A DNA stretch of 64,000 nt from Nocardioides ungokensis (GCF_013466985.1 NZ_CP059164.1:2675001-2739000), one strand, 5' to 3'. Shown: positions 31,450-44,573, counted from the first letter of the stretch. Translations and numbers: made by a program. Notes: generated by a model from the sequence alone, not told the origin.

Positions 31450-32495
31450 CACTTCTCCTCGACCAGCTCGGGAGCGATCTCAGGGAGGATCTCCGTCGCG
31501 TAGATCTCATCGGGGTTCGCCAGGTGGCAACGCTTGAGGTGCTCTCCGGCGCTCACGCCGGGGACGAGCTCGGGCATCTCGGTGCGGCACAGGTCGCCGG
31601 GCACCTTGTCCATGTGCGTGCAGCGCGGGTGGAACGCGCACCCGGACGGCGGGTTGAGCAGGCTGGGCGGGTTGCCCGGGATCGGGATCAGCTTGGCGCT
31701 GGTGTCGCCGGTGACGTCCGGGACGCTCGAGAGCAGTCCCCACGTGTACGGCATCTCCGGGTGGGTCAGGATCTCCTTGCACTTGCCGTACTCGACCGCA
31801 CGGCCGGCGTACATCACGAGCACGTCGTCGGCCATCTCCGCGACGACACCGAGGTCGTGGGTGATGATCATGACGGCGGAGTCGAACTCCTTCTGGAGAT
31901 CCTGCAGCAGGTCGAGGATCTGGGCCTGGACCGTCACGTCGAGCGCGGTGGTCGGCTCGTCGGCGATCAGCAGGCTCGGGTTGTTGATCAGCCCCATGGC
32001 GATCATGGCCCGCTGCCGCATACCGCCGGAGAACTGGTGCGGGTAGTCGTCCACGCGGCGGTCGGGCTGCGGGATCCCCACCCGGTCGAGCATCTCAATG
32101 GCCCTCTTCTTGGCGGCCTTCTTGCTCACGTTGTTGTGCACGAGGTAGGCCTCGGCGATCTGGTTCCCCACGGTGTAGTAGGGGTGCATCGCCGAGAGCG
32201 GGTCCTGGAAGATCATCGCGACGTCCTTGCCACGACGGCGACGCATCTCCTCGTCGCTGATCTGCAGCAGGTCGACGCCGTCGAGCCAGATCTCGCCACT
32301 GACAATGGCGCTGGACTTGCGGTGCAGGCCCAGGATGGCCGAGCTCGACACGGACTTGCCCGAGCCGGACTCGCCCACGATGCCGAGCGTCTTGCCCCTC
32401 TGCAGCTCGAACGAGAGGCCGTCGGTGGCCATGACCACGCCGTCGACCGTCGGGAAGTGGACCTTCAGGTCGCGGACCGAAAGAAAGCTGGACAC
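31449..32495 (-). CDS. Oligopeptide/nickel-type ABC transporter ATP-binding protein (OppD/DppD-like)
   Basis: 348 residues from GTG 32495 (GAGGGG about 8 nt upstream). Walker A is GIVGESGSGKSVSSSAI, the Q-loop is AMIFQDPLSAMHPYYTVG, the signature is FSGGMRQRAMIAMGL and Walker B is LLIADEPTTALDVTV. The oligo_HPY domain has GCAFHPRCTHMDKVPGDLC. It starts 10 bp past the permease stop. With the OppF-like protein it should form the ATPase heterodimer. Confidence 0.94.
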   Translation of the reverse strand: MSSFLSVRDLKVHFPTVDGVVMATDGLSFELQRGKTLGIVGESGSGKSVSSSAILGLHRKSSAIVSGEIWLDGVDLLQISDEEMRRRRGKDVAMIFQDPLSAMHPYYTVGNQIAEAYLVHNNVSKKAAKKRAIEMLDRVGIPQPDRRVDDYPHQFSGGMRQRAMIAMGLINNPSLLIADEPTTALDVTVQAQILDLLQDLQKEFDSAVMIITHDLGVVAEMADDVLVMYAGRAVEYGKCKEILTHPEMPYTWGLLSSVPDVTGDTSAKLIPIPGNPPSLLNPPSGCAFHPRCTHMDKVPGDLCRTEMPELVPGVSAGEHLKRCHLANPDEIYATEILPEIAPELVEEK

Positions 32496-32505
32496 TGTTA
32501 TCCCC

Positions 32506-33520
32506 TCAGCCGACGCGGACGCGCGGGTCGATGACGGCGTAGAGCACGTCGACGATGATGTTGGCAACGATCACGAACGTCCCGAGAAGGATCACCAGAC
32601 CGATGATGGTCGGGAGGTCGTAGGTGGTGTTGGCGTCGAAGGCCAGCTTGCCCAGACCATTGTAGTTGAACACTGTCTCCGTGATGATCGCGCCACCCAT
32701 GAGGGCCGCGAAGTCCAGGCCGACCAGCGTGACCAGCGGGGTCAGCGCGGCGCGCATGCTGTGCTTGACGAGCACCCGGCGCGACTTCAGGCCCTTGGCG
32801 CGCGCGGTCCGGACGTAGTCCTCGCTCATGGACTCGAGCACGAAGGCGCGCGTCATCCGGATGTAGCCGGCCATGTACAGCAGCGCCAGGGTGAGTCCCG
32901 GGAGCAGCAGTCCCTGGAGCCAGAGGCCGAAGCCGTCGGCGATGGGGACGTACTCGGGGATGGCCACCAGCTGCCACTTGATGGCGAAGAACTTGAGGAG
33001 GAAGACACCGATGAAGAAGGCCGGGAAGGCGTAGAAGACCAGCGCTCCGGCCACGATGCCGCGGTCCAGCAATGTTCCCTTCTTGACCGCGGCTATCACC
33101 CCGAAGAAGACGCCGCCGGCAAGCCACATGATCAGCGCCGCGAGCGCGATCGAGAAGGTGACCGGGAACGCCTCCTTGATCTCGGTGTTCACGGTGGTCT
33201 GGTTCACCACCGAGTAGCCGAAGCACGGGGCGGGGCAGTTGGCGATGAGCTCGGGAGCCTTCTTCTTGAGCTCGGGGTCGTTGGGGTACTCGCGCCCCTG
33301 GACGACGCCCTTGAGGAAGTCGGTCCACTGCACGACGGTCGGCTGGTCGTAGCCCAGCGCCTTCCGCGTCTGTTCGATGAGCTGGGGGGAGCAGTTTCTT
33401 GCCGCACGCGTAGCGTGCCGCGTCGACCGGCGACGCGAAGAACAGCATGAACGTCACCAGGCTCATCACGATGAGCATGATCACGCCGACGATGGAGCGC
33501 CGGACGACGTAGGCGAACAT
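32506..33520 (-). CDS. Oligopeptide-type ABC transporter permease (OppB/DppB-like), one apparent frameshift
   Basis: About 337 residues. N-terminus MFAYVVRRSIVGVIMLIVMS with TM1. The run of six C at about 33391-33396 puts the reading frame out; five C would restore LLPQLIEQTRKALGYDQPTV. The rest is intact, including the BPD_transp_1 domain with the EAA-like loop EDYVRTARAKGLKSRRVLVK and GGAIITETVFNYNGLGKLA. The ATG at 33520 has GAGGTGG upstream; a GTG at 33532 is an alternative. Multiple membrane helices are evident. Confidence 0.88.
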
Positions 33521-33686
33521 GGGTGGGACCACCTCGGGGGACGGATCTGGTCGTGTGCGGCCGGGCCCGGGGCACCGACCACATGGACGGGGTGAGGCGG
33601 GAGCCTCTTGTGGAGGCCCCCGCCCCGGTGCCGGGCGGCCGCACTGGCGGCCGCCCGGCTCTGGTGTTGCGGATGTTACTGGTGGA

Positions 33687-35424
33687 TCAGTTCTCCACGC
33701 CGATGGGACCGAGGTCCACGTACGAGCTGGAGGACGGGGTGTTCATGTAGCCGGTCACCTTCGACCCGTGGAGCCAGTAGAAGTTGGCAACCTCGAGCGG
33801 GATGTACGCGGTGTCCTCACCGAGGACCTTGTCGGCCTCCTGGAGCGCCTTGGTCTGGTCGTCCAGGTTGGTCGCGGACTGGCCTGGTCGACGAGGCGTT
33901 GAACTTGTCGCTCTTGTAGGCACCGTAGTCCTGGCCGTCGGAGTCCGCGGTCAGGTTCGGGCGGCTGTCGAAGAGCGGCGGGGTCACGGTGATGGCGGAG
34001 GGCCAGTCGGCACCCCAGCCGCCCCAGATGACGTCGCTGTCCTTGGTGGGCTTCTGGATGACGTCGTAGTAGGTGTCACCGAGACCGTCGAGGGTCACGT
34101 CGAAGCCGGCCGAGTCCCAGGTCTCCTTCAGCGCCGCAGCCTGCTTGTCGGCGGTGTCGGAGGTCGGGTAGGTGAAGGTGATCGGGTACGGCATCTTCAC
34201 GCCGGCCTCCTCGAGCAGCTTCTTGGCTGCGGCGGGGTCACCCTCCTGCGGACCCGAGAACGCCGGGTTCGGCTGGTAGCCGACGACGGCCGGGTTCACG
34301 ATCGACTCGGCGGGACCGTAGGCCTTCTCGCCACCACCGGCGTTGATCCACGCGGTGGCGTTGGTCGCGACCTTGAGGGCCTCGCGGACCTTCGGGTCGG
34401 GCATGTTGCGGAAGTTCGGCACCAGGTAGTCGACGTAGGGCGACTTCACCAGGACGGAGCGGTCGGCGACCGCACCCTGGATCTGGGTGTAGTAGGCCGG
34501 GGGAACGCGGCTGCTCGTCACGGCGTACTGGTCGTCACCGTTGTCGGCGATCAGGCGGTCGTAGATCGTCTCCGGGGTCTGGCCGACGGTGAAGTTGATC
34601 TCGTCCGGCAGCGCCTTGCGGATGTCGGTCGAGTCGGTCTTCGGGTCGTAGTTGGGGTTACGAACGAAGAGAGCGCCCTTGTTCTTGTTCCACATGGCGC
34701 CCCCGCCCTTGATCATGTAGGGGCCGTTGGAGAAGATCTGGTAGTTCGACTTCGCGCCCTGGTCCTTGTCCTGGCGGTACGGGTCCATCATGTGCAGACC
34801 CGCGACAGCCAGCGGGAAGTCCGGCCACGGCTTCTTGAAGTTGTACGTAATGGTGTTGCCGTCGCAGGTGATCGCCTTGTCGAACAGCGCCTGGCCGTCA
34901 CCCTTGTACGGACCGTCGTAGGCCGGCAGGCCGGTCTTCGCGTCGGTCGGGATGTCGAGGTAGCTCAGCAGGTAGTTCGGGCCACCGGTGATGACATCGG
35001 TGGCGAACACGCGCGAAGCGCCGTACTTGAAGTCCTCACAGGTGACGGGCTTGCCGTCCTCCCACTTCACGCCGTCCTTGAGCGTGAACTTCCAGACCTT
35101 GCCGCCCTCGGACGAGGTGCCGGTGTCGGTGGCCAGGTCGGGGACCGGGGTGTTGGACACCTTCGGGTCGGTCGAGATCGGGAACGCAACCAGCGAGCGG
35201 TAGACCGTCCGGCTGAAGTTCGTCATCTCGACGCCCAGGTAGCTGCGCTGCGGGTCGGTGTGCTCGAACGGGGCGTAGATGTAGTACTGCAGCGTGCCAC
35301 CGGCGGTGGCGGACTGGGTGGAGGAGCCCCCCGGGTTGCTGCCCGAGCCGCCGCAGGCAGCGAGAGCGCCCGCCATCGCCACCGCAACGGTGCCAGCGAG
35401 CAACCGCTTTCGATAGTTGACCAT
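33687..35424 (-). CDS. ABC transporter solute-binding lipoprotein (SBP family 5), two apparent frameshifts
   Basis: About 579 residues. The signal peptide ends at lipobox ALAAC, giving a lipid-anchored protein. The SBP_bac_5 fold has TLKDGVKWEDGKPVTCEDFK, VRNPNYDPKTDS and FRNMPDPKVREALKVATNAT. The frame breaks twice near 33885-33905; adding one base at each of two sites reads NASVDQAS-SATNLDDQTKAL and joins the C-terminus LGEDTAYIPLEVANFYWLHG. The ATG at 35424 has AGGAGA upstream. The ligand could be an oligopeptide or another small solute. Confidence 0.9.
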
Positions 35425-35505
35425 CACTTCTCCTTGTTCATGTGCGCCACAAGCGGCGGCACCTCCGGTGACTCCGTGTCACCGAAATTCGTGGGGTAAA
35501 GGGTC

Positions 35506-36522
35506 TTATCGAGCCGTCTTCGGGTCGAGGGCATCGCGGATGCCGTCACCCAGCAGGTTGAAGCTGACGACGATGATCATGATCAGGAAGGCCGGGGTGA
35601 AGAAGAAGAAGAAGTCGGCCTGCGAGTAGTTGATCGAACCCTTGAGGATGTTGCCGAGCGTGGGCGTCGGCGGGTGGATCCCGACGCCGAGGTAGCTCAG
35701 GGCCGCCTCGGCAGAGATGTAGGCGGGCATGGTCAGCGTGAAGGTGACCAGCAGCGGGGCCCACAGGTTCGGGAGGATCTCCTTGAAGTAGATCCGGTAC
35801 TTCGAGGCGCCGAAGAGGACCGCGGCGTCGACGAACTCCCGCTCGCGCACCGTGAGCACCTGGCCACGGATGATGCGGGCGATGCCCGGCCAGCCGAAGA
35901 CCCCGAGCACGACCACGACGTAGGCGCCGTTGGGCAGCGGGTCGGAGAAGCTGCCGGGCAGGACGTCGGCGACCATCTGGATGCCGATGGCCGAGAGCGC
36001 CAGGAGCATCAGGGTCACCGGGAAGGACAGCGTGAGGTCGATGAAACGACCGATGATCGAGTCGATCCAGCCGCCGCTGAAGCCGGAGATGATTCCGAGC
36101 ACCGCACCGACCACGATCGAGATCATGGTTGCGGAGAGGGCGATGGCGAGGGAGAACGTCACGCCGTACCAGAGACGGGAGAGGACGTCGCGGCCGGTGG
36201 CCGGCTCGACCCCGAGCGGGTGGTGCCAGCTGACGCCGCCGAGCTTGCCGTAGGGAATGCCACCCGTCGACGGGTCGGTGAGGTTCTGGTGGAAGGTCGT
36301 CGGGTCGAGGACCCCGAACTTCACGAGGAAGGGTGCCGCGAGCGCTGCCAGCATGTAGACGACGACGATCACGAAGGAGATCATCGACAGCTTGTCGTGG
36401 CGGAACCGGCCGATCGCGAGCTTGGTCGGGGACTGACCCGCCACCTTGGCGGCGTCTCCCCCTGACCCACCCGTCGCATCGGGCATCTGCTCACTCTGCA
36501 GGTTGGAGGCCTGGACCGTCAT
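35506..36522 (-). CDS. Oligopeptide-type ABC transporter permease (OppC/DppC-like)
   Basis: 338 residues, intact. An OppC N-terminal segment (GRFRHDKLSMISFVIVVVYM) is followed by the permease core with DSIIGRFIDLTLSFPVTLML. The EAA loop is REFVDAAVLFGASKYRIYFK, then EILPNLWAPLLVTFTLTMPA and EAALSYLGVGIHPPTPTLGN. As the first gene of the operon it probably follows a promoter in 36523-36686. Order: OppC-like, SBP, OppB-like, OppD-like, OppF-like. Confidence 0.94.
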   Translation of the reverse strand: MTVQASNLQSEQMPDATGGSGGDAAKVAGQSPTKLAIGRFRHDKLSMISFVIVVVYMLAALAAPFLVKFGVLDPTTFHQNLTDPSTGGIPYGKLGGVSWHHPLGVEPATGRDVLSRLWYGVTFSLAIALSATMISIVVGAVLGIISGFSGGWIDSIIGRFIDLTLSFPVTLMLLALSAIGIQMVADVLPGSFSDPLPNGAYVVVVLGVFGWPGIARIIRGQVLTVREREFVDAAVLFGASKYRIYFKEILPNLWAPLLVTFTLTMPAYISAEAALSYLGVGIHPPTPTLGNILKGSINYSQADFFFFFTPAFLIMIIVVSFNLLGDGIRDALDPKTAR

Positions 36523-36686
36523 GGCACCTCTGTCTTGTCGGAACTGCTGCTGGTCTGATCCTGTGCCCGGATTGCGGACACCGGAGGGGTGGCAACCGGG
36601 GAGACTCTATGTGACGCGGCCCTCATCCACGATCACTGACGCGTAACGATCTGGTCTCGACCCCGGGCGAGCGATCGTGCGTCGAT

Positions 36687-38459
36687 TCAACCGTCGGGAA
36701 GGACGTTCTTCGCCGGCTTGGCATCCACGCCGGCTTCCTTGCGCTGCTCGGGCGTGATCGGTGCGGGGGCGGCCGTGAGCGGGTCGAAACCTCCGCCGGA
36801 CTTCGGGAAGGCGATGACGTCGCGGATCGACTCGCTGCCCGAGAGCAGCGCCACGATCCGGTCCCAGCCGAAGGCGATGCCGCCGTGCGGCGGGGCGCCG
36901 TACTTGAAGGCCTCGAGGAGGAAGCCGAACTTCTCCTGGGCCTCGTCCTCGTCGATCCCCATGATCGCGAAGACGCGCTTCTGGATGTCCTCGCGGTGGA
37001 TACGGATCGACCCGCCGCCGATCTCGTTGCCGTTGCAGACGATGTCGTAGGCCCAGGCCAGGGCGTTGCCCGGGTCCTTGTCGAAGGTCTCGAGGTCCTG
37101 GGGCGAGGTGAAGGCGTGGTGGACGGCCGTCCAGGCGCTGTAGCCGAGGGCGACGTCACCCGACGCGGTCGCGTCGGCCGTCGGCTCGAACAGCGGCGCG
37201 TCGAGCACCCACAGGAAGCTCCAGGCGTCCTCGTCGATCAGGCCGCACCGGCGACCGATCTCGAGGCGGGCGGCCCCCAGCAGCGCGCGGCTCGACTTCG
37301 CCGGGCCGGCCGCGAAGAAGATGCAGTCCCCCGGCTGCGCGCCCACGTGGGCGGCCAGGCCGGCCTTCTCCTCGTCGGTGATGTTCTTGGCGACCGGTCC
37401 CCCGAGCTCGCCGTCGTCCTGGACGAGCACGTAGGCCAGCCCGCGCGCGCCGCGCTGCTTGGCCCACTCCTGCCAGGCGTCGAGCTGCTTGCGCGGCTGG
37501 CTCGCTCCCCCGGGCATGACGACGGCGCCGACGTACGGCGCCTGGAAGACCCGGAAGGGGGTGTCCTTGAAGTAGTCCGTGCACTCGACGAGCTCCTGGC
37601 CCATCCGCAGGTCCGGCTTGTCGGTGCCGTAGCGCGCCATCGACTCGGCGTACGTCATCCGCGGCAGCGGGGTCGAGACGTCGTGGCCGACGAGCCTCCA
37701 CAGCGCGACCAGGATCTCCTCGGCGACCGCGAGCACGTCGTCCTGCTCGACGAAGCTCATCTCGATGTCGAGCTGGGTGAACTCCGGCTGGCGGTCCGCC
37801 CGGAAGTCCTCGTCGCGGTAGCAGCGGGCGATCTGGTAGTAGCGCTCCATGCCGGCGACCATGAGCAGCTGCTTGAACAGCTGGGGGCTCTGCGGCAGGG
37901 CGTACCAGCTGCCGGGCTGCAGACGGGCGGGCACCAGGAAGTCGCGCGCCCCCTCCGGCGTCGAGCGGGTCAGGGTGGGGGTCTCGATCTCGACGAAGCC
38001 GTGGCCGTCGAGGACGTCGCGGGCCGCCTTGTTGACCTTGCTGCGCAGGCGCAAGGCGTTGTTGGGGCCGGGGCGGCGCAGGTCGAGGTAGCGGTGCTTG
38101 AGCCGCGCCTCCTCCCCCACCTCGACGTGCTCGTCGATCGGGAACGGCAGCGGCGCCGCGGCGCTGAGCACCTCGACGTCCTCGGCGATGACCTCGATCT
38201 CGCCCGAGGGCAGGTTGGGGTTGGCGTTGCCCTCCGGACGCCGGCTGACGGTGCCGGTGACCTGGATGCAGTACTCGCTGCGCAGGCTGTGGGCGACGGC
38301 CTCGTCGCGGACGACGACCTGCACGACACCGCTGGCCTCGCGGAGGTCGAGGAAGGCCACACCCCCGTGATCGCGGCGCCTGGCCACCCACCCGGCCAGG
38401 GTGACGGTCTGGTCGACGTGGTCGGCGCGCAGGGCGCCGGCGTCATGGGTGCGGATCAC
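36687..38459 (-). CDS. aspS: Aspartyl-tRNA synthetase
   Basis: 590 residues, bacterial-type AspRS. The OB-fold anticodon domain reads [20 protein letters not shown]. Class II motifs include [63 protein letters not shown] and [20 protein letters not shown]. The GAD insert is present. The GTG start at 38459 overlaps the hisS stop by 4 nt. The hisS-aspS pair is standard in actinobacteria. Confidence 0.97.
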   Translation of the reverse strand: MIRTHDAGALRADHVDQTVTLAGWVARRRDHGGVAFLDLREASGVVQVVVRDEAVAHSLRSEYCIQVTGTVSRRPEGNANPNLPSGEIEVIAEDVEVLSAAAPLPFPIDEHVEVGEEARLKHRYLDLRRPGPNNALRLRSKVNKAARDVLDGHGFVEIETPTLTRSTPEGARDFLVPARLQPGSWYALPQSPQLFKQLLMVAGMERYYQIARCYRDEDFRADRQPEFTQLDIEMSFVEQDDVLAVAEEILVALWRLVGHDVSTPLPRMTYAESMARYGTDKPDLRMGQELVECTDYFKDTPFRVFQAPYVGAVVMPGGASQPRKQLDAWQEWAKQRGARGLAYVLVQDDGELGGPVAKNITDEEKAGLAAHVGAQPGDCIFFAAGPAKSSRALLGAARLEIGRRCGLIDEDAWSFLWVLDAPLFEPTADATASGDVALGYSAWTAVHHAFTSPQDLETFDKDPGNALAWAYDIVCNGNEIGGGSIRIHREDIQKRVFAIMGIDEDEAQEKFGFLLEAFKYGAPPHGGIAFGWDRIVALLSGSESIRDVIAFPKSGGGFDPLTAAPAPITPEQRKEAGVDAKPAKNVLPDG

Positions 38460-39819
38460 GTGTTCTGCTCCTCGTTGCTCGTCACGACCTGCGGACGCAG
38501 GTCCTGCTCGGGGGGCGTCCAGGTCGCCGGGTCTGCGGCCACCTGCTCCCCCGTCCGGATGTCCTTGACCTCGTGGCCGCCGTCGCGGCCGGTGAACCAG
38601 ACGTAGGGGATGCCGCGGCGCTCGGCGTAGCGGATCTGCTTGCCGAACTTCTGGGCGCTCGCGGCGACCTCGCAGGGGATGCCGTGGGCGCGCAGCGCCT
38701 GCGCGATGGCGTCGCCGGCGGGTCGGCTCTCCTCGTCGTTGAGCGCCACCAGCACGACGCTCGGGACCTTGCGGTCACTGCTCAGCAGGCCCTGCTCATC
38801 AGCGGCACCAGCGACCGGGAGATGCCGAACGAGATGCCGACCCCGGGGTAGGTGTTGCGGCCGTCGGAGGCGAGTGCGTCGTAGCGGCCGCCGCCTCCCA
38901 CCGACTTCAGGAACTCGAAGCCCACCATGTAGATCTCGAAGACGGTGCCGGTGTAGTAGTCCAGCCCGCGGGCCAGGCTCAGGCTCGCCTCGACCTCGAA
39001 CCGGTCGCTGCGCACCGCGGCGCACCCGTCGACGACGGCGGCAAGCTCCGCGAGGCCCGTCTCGAGCAGCTCGTGCTCCACCCCGAGGGCGCGCACCTGC
39101 TCGACGAAGGAGGTGTCGCTGCTGGTGATCGAGGCCAGCTGCAGGCACTGCGCAGCCTGCTTCTCGCTCAGTCCGGCGTCGCTGACCAGCAGCGCCGAGA
39201 CCTGCTCGGCCGGCAGCTTGTCGAGCTTGTCGATGATCGTGATGACCGTCGCCGGGTCGCTCGCGCCGATGCCGCGGTAGAAGCCCTCGATGAGCTTGCG
39301 GTTGTTGACCCGCAGCCGCAGCGGCGGGAGCGGCACCGCCGACAGCGCCTCCGCCATCACGCGGGCCACCTCGACGTCGAAGTGGAACGGCAGGTCGTCC
39401 TTCATCACCACGTCGATGTCGGCCTGGGTGAACTCGCGGTAGCGGCCCTCCTGCGGCCGCTCGCCGCGCCACGCCTTCTGGATCTGGTAGCGGCGGAACG
39501 GGAACTCGAGCTTGCCGGCGTTCTCGAGCACGTAGCGCGCGAACGGGACGGTCAGGTCGAAGTGCAGGCCGAGGCTCGACCTGTCGGTGCCCGCCTGGTC
39601 ATCGGGCCCGGCCTGGAGCCGACGCAGGACGTAGACCTCCTTGGAGGTCTCCCCCTTGCGCAGCAGCTGCTCCATCGGCTCCACCGCGCGGGTCTCGATC
39701 CCGGCGAAGCCGTGGAGCTCGAAGATGCGGCGAAGGGTGTCGATCACCTGCTGCTCGACGAAACGCTCCTCGGGCAGCAGCTCAGGGAACCCGCTCAGCG
39801 GGGTCGGCTTGTTGCTCAT
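38456..39819 (-). CDS. hisS: Histidyl-tRNA synthetase, one apparent frameshift
   Basis: About 454 residues after repair. Class II core: [52 protein letters not shown] and [24 protein letters not shown] and [14 protein letters not shown] follow. Near 38797 a base is missing; restoring it gives [21 protein letters not shown], and the anticodon-binding domain continues to 38456 ([20 protein letters not shown]). Start ATG at 39819. Confidence 0.93.
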
Positions 39820-39825
39820 GCTGGC

Positions 39826-40535
39826 TCAAAGTCCTCGGGTGACTCGCCCTGCGGACCCGGAGTCGATCAGGTCCTGCAGGAAGGGGTTGGTCGCGCGCTC
39901 GCGACCGATGGACGTCTGCTCGCCGTGTCCGGGGAGCACCACGATGTCGTCGGCGAGCGGCAGCACCTTGTCGGTCAGGCTGCGCAGCATCGTGGCGTGG
40001 TCACCGCCCGGGAGGTCCGTGCGGCCGATCGACCCGGCGAAGAGCAGGTCCCCCGAGAACATCACCTCGGAGACGTCGGCGGCGTCGTACGGCGAACGGA
40101 AGGTGACCGACCCCTCCGTATGGCCCGGGGTGTGGTCGACCACGAATCGCAGGCCGGCGAGCTCGAGCACCTGGTGGTCCGAGAGCTCCTGGACGTCGTC
40201 CGGCTCGGCCCACTGGTAGTTGCCGCCGAGCAGCATCTGCGTCGTCTCACGGGACATCCCGGCCATCGGGTCGGTGAGCAGGTGACGGTCGCTGGGGTGG
40301 ATCCACGCGGTGGCGTCGTACGAACCCGCGACGGGGGCGACGCACCACATGTGGTCGACGTGGCCGTGGGTGACGAGCACGGCCACCGGCTTGAGGCGGT
40401 GCTCCCGCACGACCTGGTCGACCCCGGCCGCAGCGTCCTTCCCGGGGTCGATGACGACGCACTCGTTGCCGGCCGCGGTGGCCGCGACGTAGCAGTTGGT
40501 GCCCAGGGACCCGCGGGGAAACCGGCGATCAGCAC
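39826..40535 (-). CDS. MBL-fold metallo-hydrolase (glyoxalase II-like), one apparent frameshift
   Basis: About 236 residues. From GTG 40535: LIAGFPAG, a missing G near 40510, then SLGTNCYVAATAAGNECVVI. The metal site is LVTHGHVDHMWC (HxHxDH), DHTPGHTEGSV, MFSGDLLFAGSIGRTDLPGG and VLPGHGEQTS. It resembles the actinobacterial hydrolases next to relA/hisS and YcbL-type glyoxalase II. A TAGTGT hexamer lies exactly 6 nt before the GTG, predicting a leaderless transcript that could read on into hisS and aspS. Confidence 0.88.
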
Positions 40536-40541
40536 CCCCGC

Positions 40542-40547
40542 ACACTA
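40542..40547 (-). promoter_or_regulatory. -10 hexamer for leaderless metallo-hydrolase transcript
   Basis: TAGTGT on the minus strand, 6 nt before the GTG at 40535. The gene has no ribosome site, and the spacing matches other TANNNT hexamers in this window (relA, pdxS, pdxT). Confidence 0.5.
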
Positions 40548-40672
40548 CCCAGCGCCGCGCCTTCGTGCGTCACCGGTGCTGGGCCGCGACGGCGGGTGCC
40601 TCCGCATCCGTGACTAGCATGGGACCCTGAGGCCTTCCGCCGTACGCGAACAGATCGATCGGGGTAGATGCA

Positions 40673-41900
40673 GTGACGAGTCATCAGTGGGGTCGAGTCG
40701 ACGACGACGGGACCGTCTACGTGAAGACCGCCGACGGCGAACGCTCCGTGGGGCAGTACCCCGAGGGCACGCCCGAGGAGGCGCTGCACTTCTTCACCGA
40801 GCGGTACGACGCCCTCGCCTTCGAGGTCGAGCTGCTCGAGCAGCGGATCAAGTCCGGTGTGCTCTCCGCCGAGGAGGCCGCCGAGTCGGTGCAGACCGTG
40901 CGCACGCAGGTCACCGACGCGCACGCGGTGGGTGACCTCGACGGGCTGGTGACGCGCCTCGACGCGCTCGCCCCGGTGATCGAGGGCCAGCGCGAGGCCC
41001 GCAAGGCCGAGAAGGCGCAGCGCGCCGCGGCCTCGCGAGCGGACAAGGAGAAGATCGTCGCCGAGGCCGAGAAGCTGGCCGAGGGCACGACTGGCGCAAC
41101 GGCCGAACCGGCTGCGTGAGCTCCTCGAGCAGTGGAAGGCGCTCCCCCGCATCGACCGCGCCTCCGACGACGCGCTGTGGCGTCGCTTCTCCACCGCGCG
41201 CACGTCGTACACGCGCCGCCGCAAGGCGCACTTCTCCGAGCAGCACGAGAAGCGCGACGCCGCGGGCGCGTCGTCAAGGAGCGGCTGGCCACCGAGGCCG
41301 AGTCGCTCGCGGACTCGACCGACTGGGGCCCGACCGCCGGCCGCTACCGCGACCTGATGCAGCAGTGGAAGGCCGCAGGGCCGGCACCGCGTGACGTCGA
41401 CGAGGCGCTCTGGCGACGGTTCCGCGGCGCCAGGACGCGTTCTTCGGGGCGCGCGACGCGGCCACCGCCGAGCAGGACAAGGAGTTCGCCGCCAACGCCG
41501 AGGTCAAGGAGAAGCTCCTGGTCGAGGCGGAGGCGCTGCTGCCGGTCACCGATGTCGAGGCCGCCAAGCGCGCCTTCCGCGACATCGCGGAGCGCTGGGA
41601 CGCCGCCGGCAAGGTGCCGCGGGACCGGATGAAGGAGCTCGAGGGCCGCATCCGCAAGGTGGAGACGGCGATCCGCGGCGTCGAGGACGAGCAGTGGCGT
41701 CGCTCCGACCCCGAGAAGTCCGCTCGCGCGACGACATGGTCAGCAAGCTCGAGGCCGCCATCGCCGATGTCGAGGAAGACCTCGCGAAGGCCCGGTCTGC
41801 CGGCAACGAGAAGAAGGTCAGGGAGCTGGAGGAGAACCTCGCCTCCCGGCAGCAGTTCCTCGAGATGGCCCGCAAGGCCTCGGCCGACTTCTCTTCGTAG
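40673..41900 (+). CDS. DUF349 domain protein, about five apparent frameshifts
   Basis: A coiled-coil-rich protein of about 410 residues. From GTG 40673: [20 protein letters not shown], then [12 protein letters not shown]. The coding signal hops frames at about 41085, 41104, 41264, 41428 and 41732. Reading across gives [83 protein letters not shown] and [20 protein letters not shown]. The repeated W-K-A-x-G/L-P and F-R modules are DUF349 repeats. Five single-base additions give a length divisible by three. Often found beside relA; function unknown. Confidence 0.85.
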
Positions 41901-41904
41901 GTAG

Positions 41905-41952
41905 GCAAGGAGCGAACGGCGGGCGCACCCTGACGCCCGCCGGCTGCCTTGC
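41905..41952 (+). terminator. Strong hairpin terminator after the DUF349 gene
   Basis: GCAAGG, six bases, CGGCGGGCG, 8-nt loop, CGCCCGCCG, then CCTTGC: a 9-bp GC stem extended by a 6-bp outer stem, starting 5 bp after the stop codon. No U-tract follows. It lies between convergent DUF349 and relA. Confidence 0.7.
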
Positions 41953-42032
41953 GCGTCGTGGGTGGATGCGGTCCTTCGCAGCTACGGGGACGGTCCGCCG
42001 ACTAAGAGGTCGGCTCCCGACTTTCCGGTTCG

Positions 42033-42108
42033 CGGCCTTCGCCGATTGGTCACCAACCGCATGAGTTCGGCGGAATGCATGCAGTTTCTGACCAATCGGT
42101 GGCGGCCG
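42033..42108. repeat. Large three-tier hairpin element in the DUF349-relA intergenic region
   Basis: Outer CGGCC/GGCCG (42033-42037, 42104-42108) encloses a perfect 11-bp stem CCGATTGGTCA/TGACCAATCGG (42042-42052, 42089-42099). That encloses AAC-C-GCATG/CATGC-A-GTT and a loop AGTTCGGCGGAATG. AT content is higher than the surroundings. It could be a REP-like repeat, a structured RNA or a mobile-element relic; no ORF is credible. Confidence 0.55.
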
Positions 42109-42111
42109 ATG

Positions 42112-42196
42112 CCCGCAAGCCGGGGAGCAGCCGCTGCCACGGCGCACCTGGCCCCGTAACTGCCAATCACCGCAGCCTCGGCGGGCCCGCAAGCCG
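42112..42196. repeat. Dispersed intergenic repeat, copy 2
   Basis: Homologous to 5267-5353 by eye: CCCGCAAGCCGGGGAGCAGC at the start, CCCCGTAACTGCCAATCACC centrally, CCCGCAAGCCG at the end. It directly abuts the large hairpin at 42033-42108. The remaining bases to 42247 show nothing I can name. Confidence 0.5.
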
Positions 42197-42247
42197 CCGG
42201 CGGCGGACGAGTGGCGCGGCCCAAGCAGAGGCCGACCACCCGAGGCG

Positions 42248-44547
<2,300 letters not shown>

Positions 44548-44553
44548 TCGCCC

Positions 44554-44559
44554 AGTCTA
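44554..44559 (-). promoter_or_regulatory. -10 hexamer for leaderless relA transcript
   Basis: TAGACT on the minus strand, 6 nt before the GTG at 44547, in the 26-bp gap after apt. No ribosome site is present. Confidence 0.55.
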
Positions 44560-44573
44560 GAAGGCAGCCGGGG

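Noticed and set aside
30208..36522. Nickel-specific importer.
   Set aside because: The binding protein and ATPases belong to the broad peptide/nickel family; nothing in the binding protein singles out nickel, so only a generic Opp-type importer is called.
38456..39819. hisS, relA, thrS, aroE and others as true pseudogenes.
   Set aside because: They are essential or core genes, each broken by one or a few isolated indels with conserved sequence on both sides and intact operon overlaps.
41901..42247. tRNA or rRNA gene in the largest intergenic gap.
   Set aside because: No cloverleaf, no GTTCGANTC-type T-arm and no CCA-ready acceptor stem could be drawn; the palindrome there is a simple extended hairpin. 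No tRNA was found elsewhere in the window by eye.
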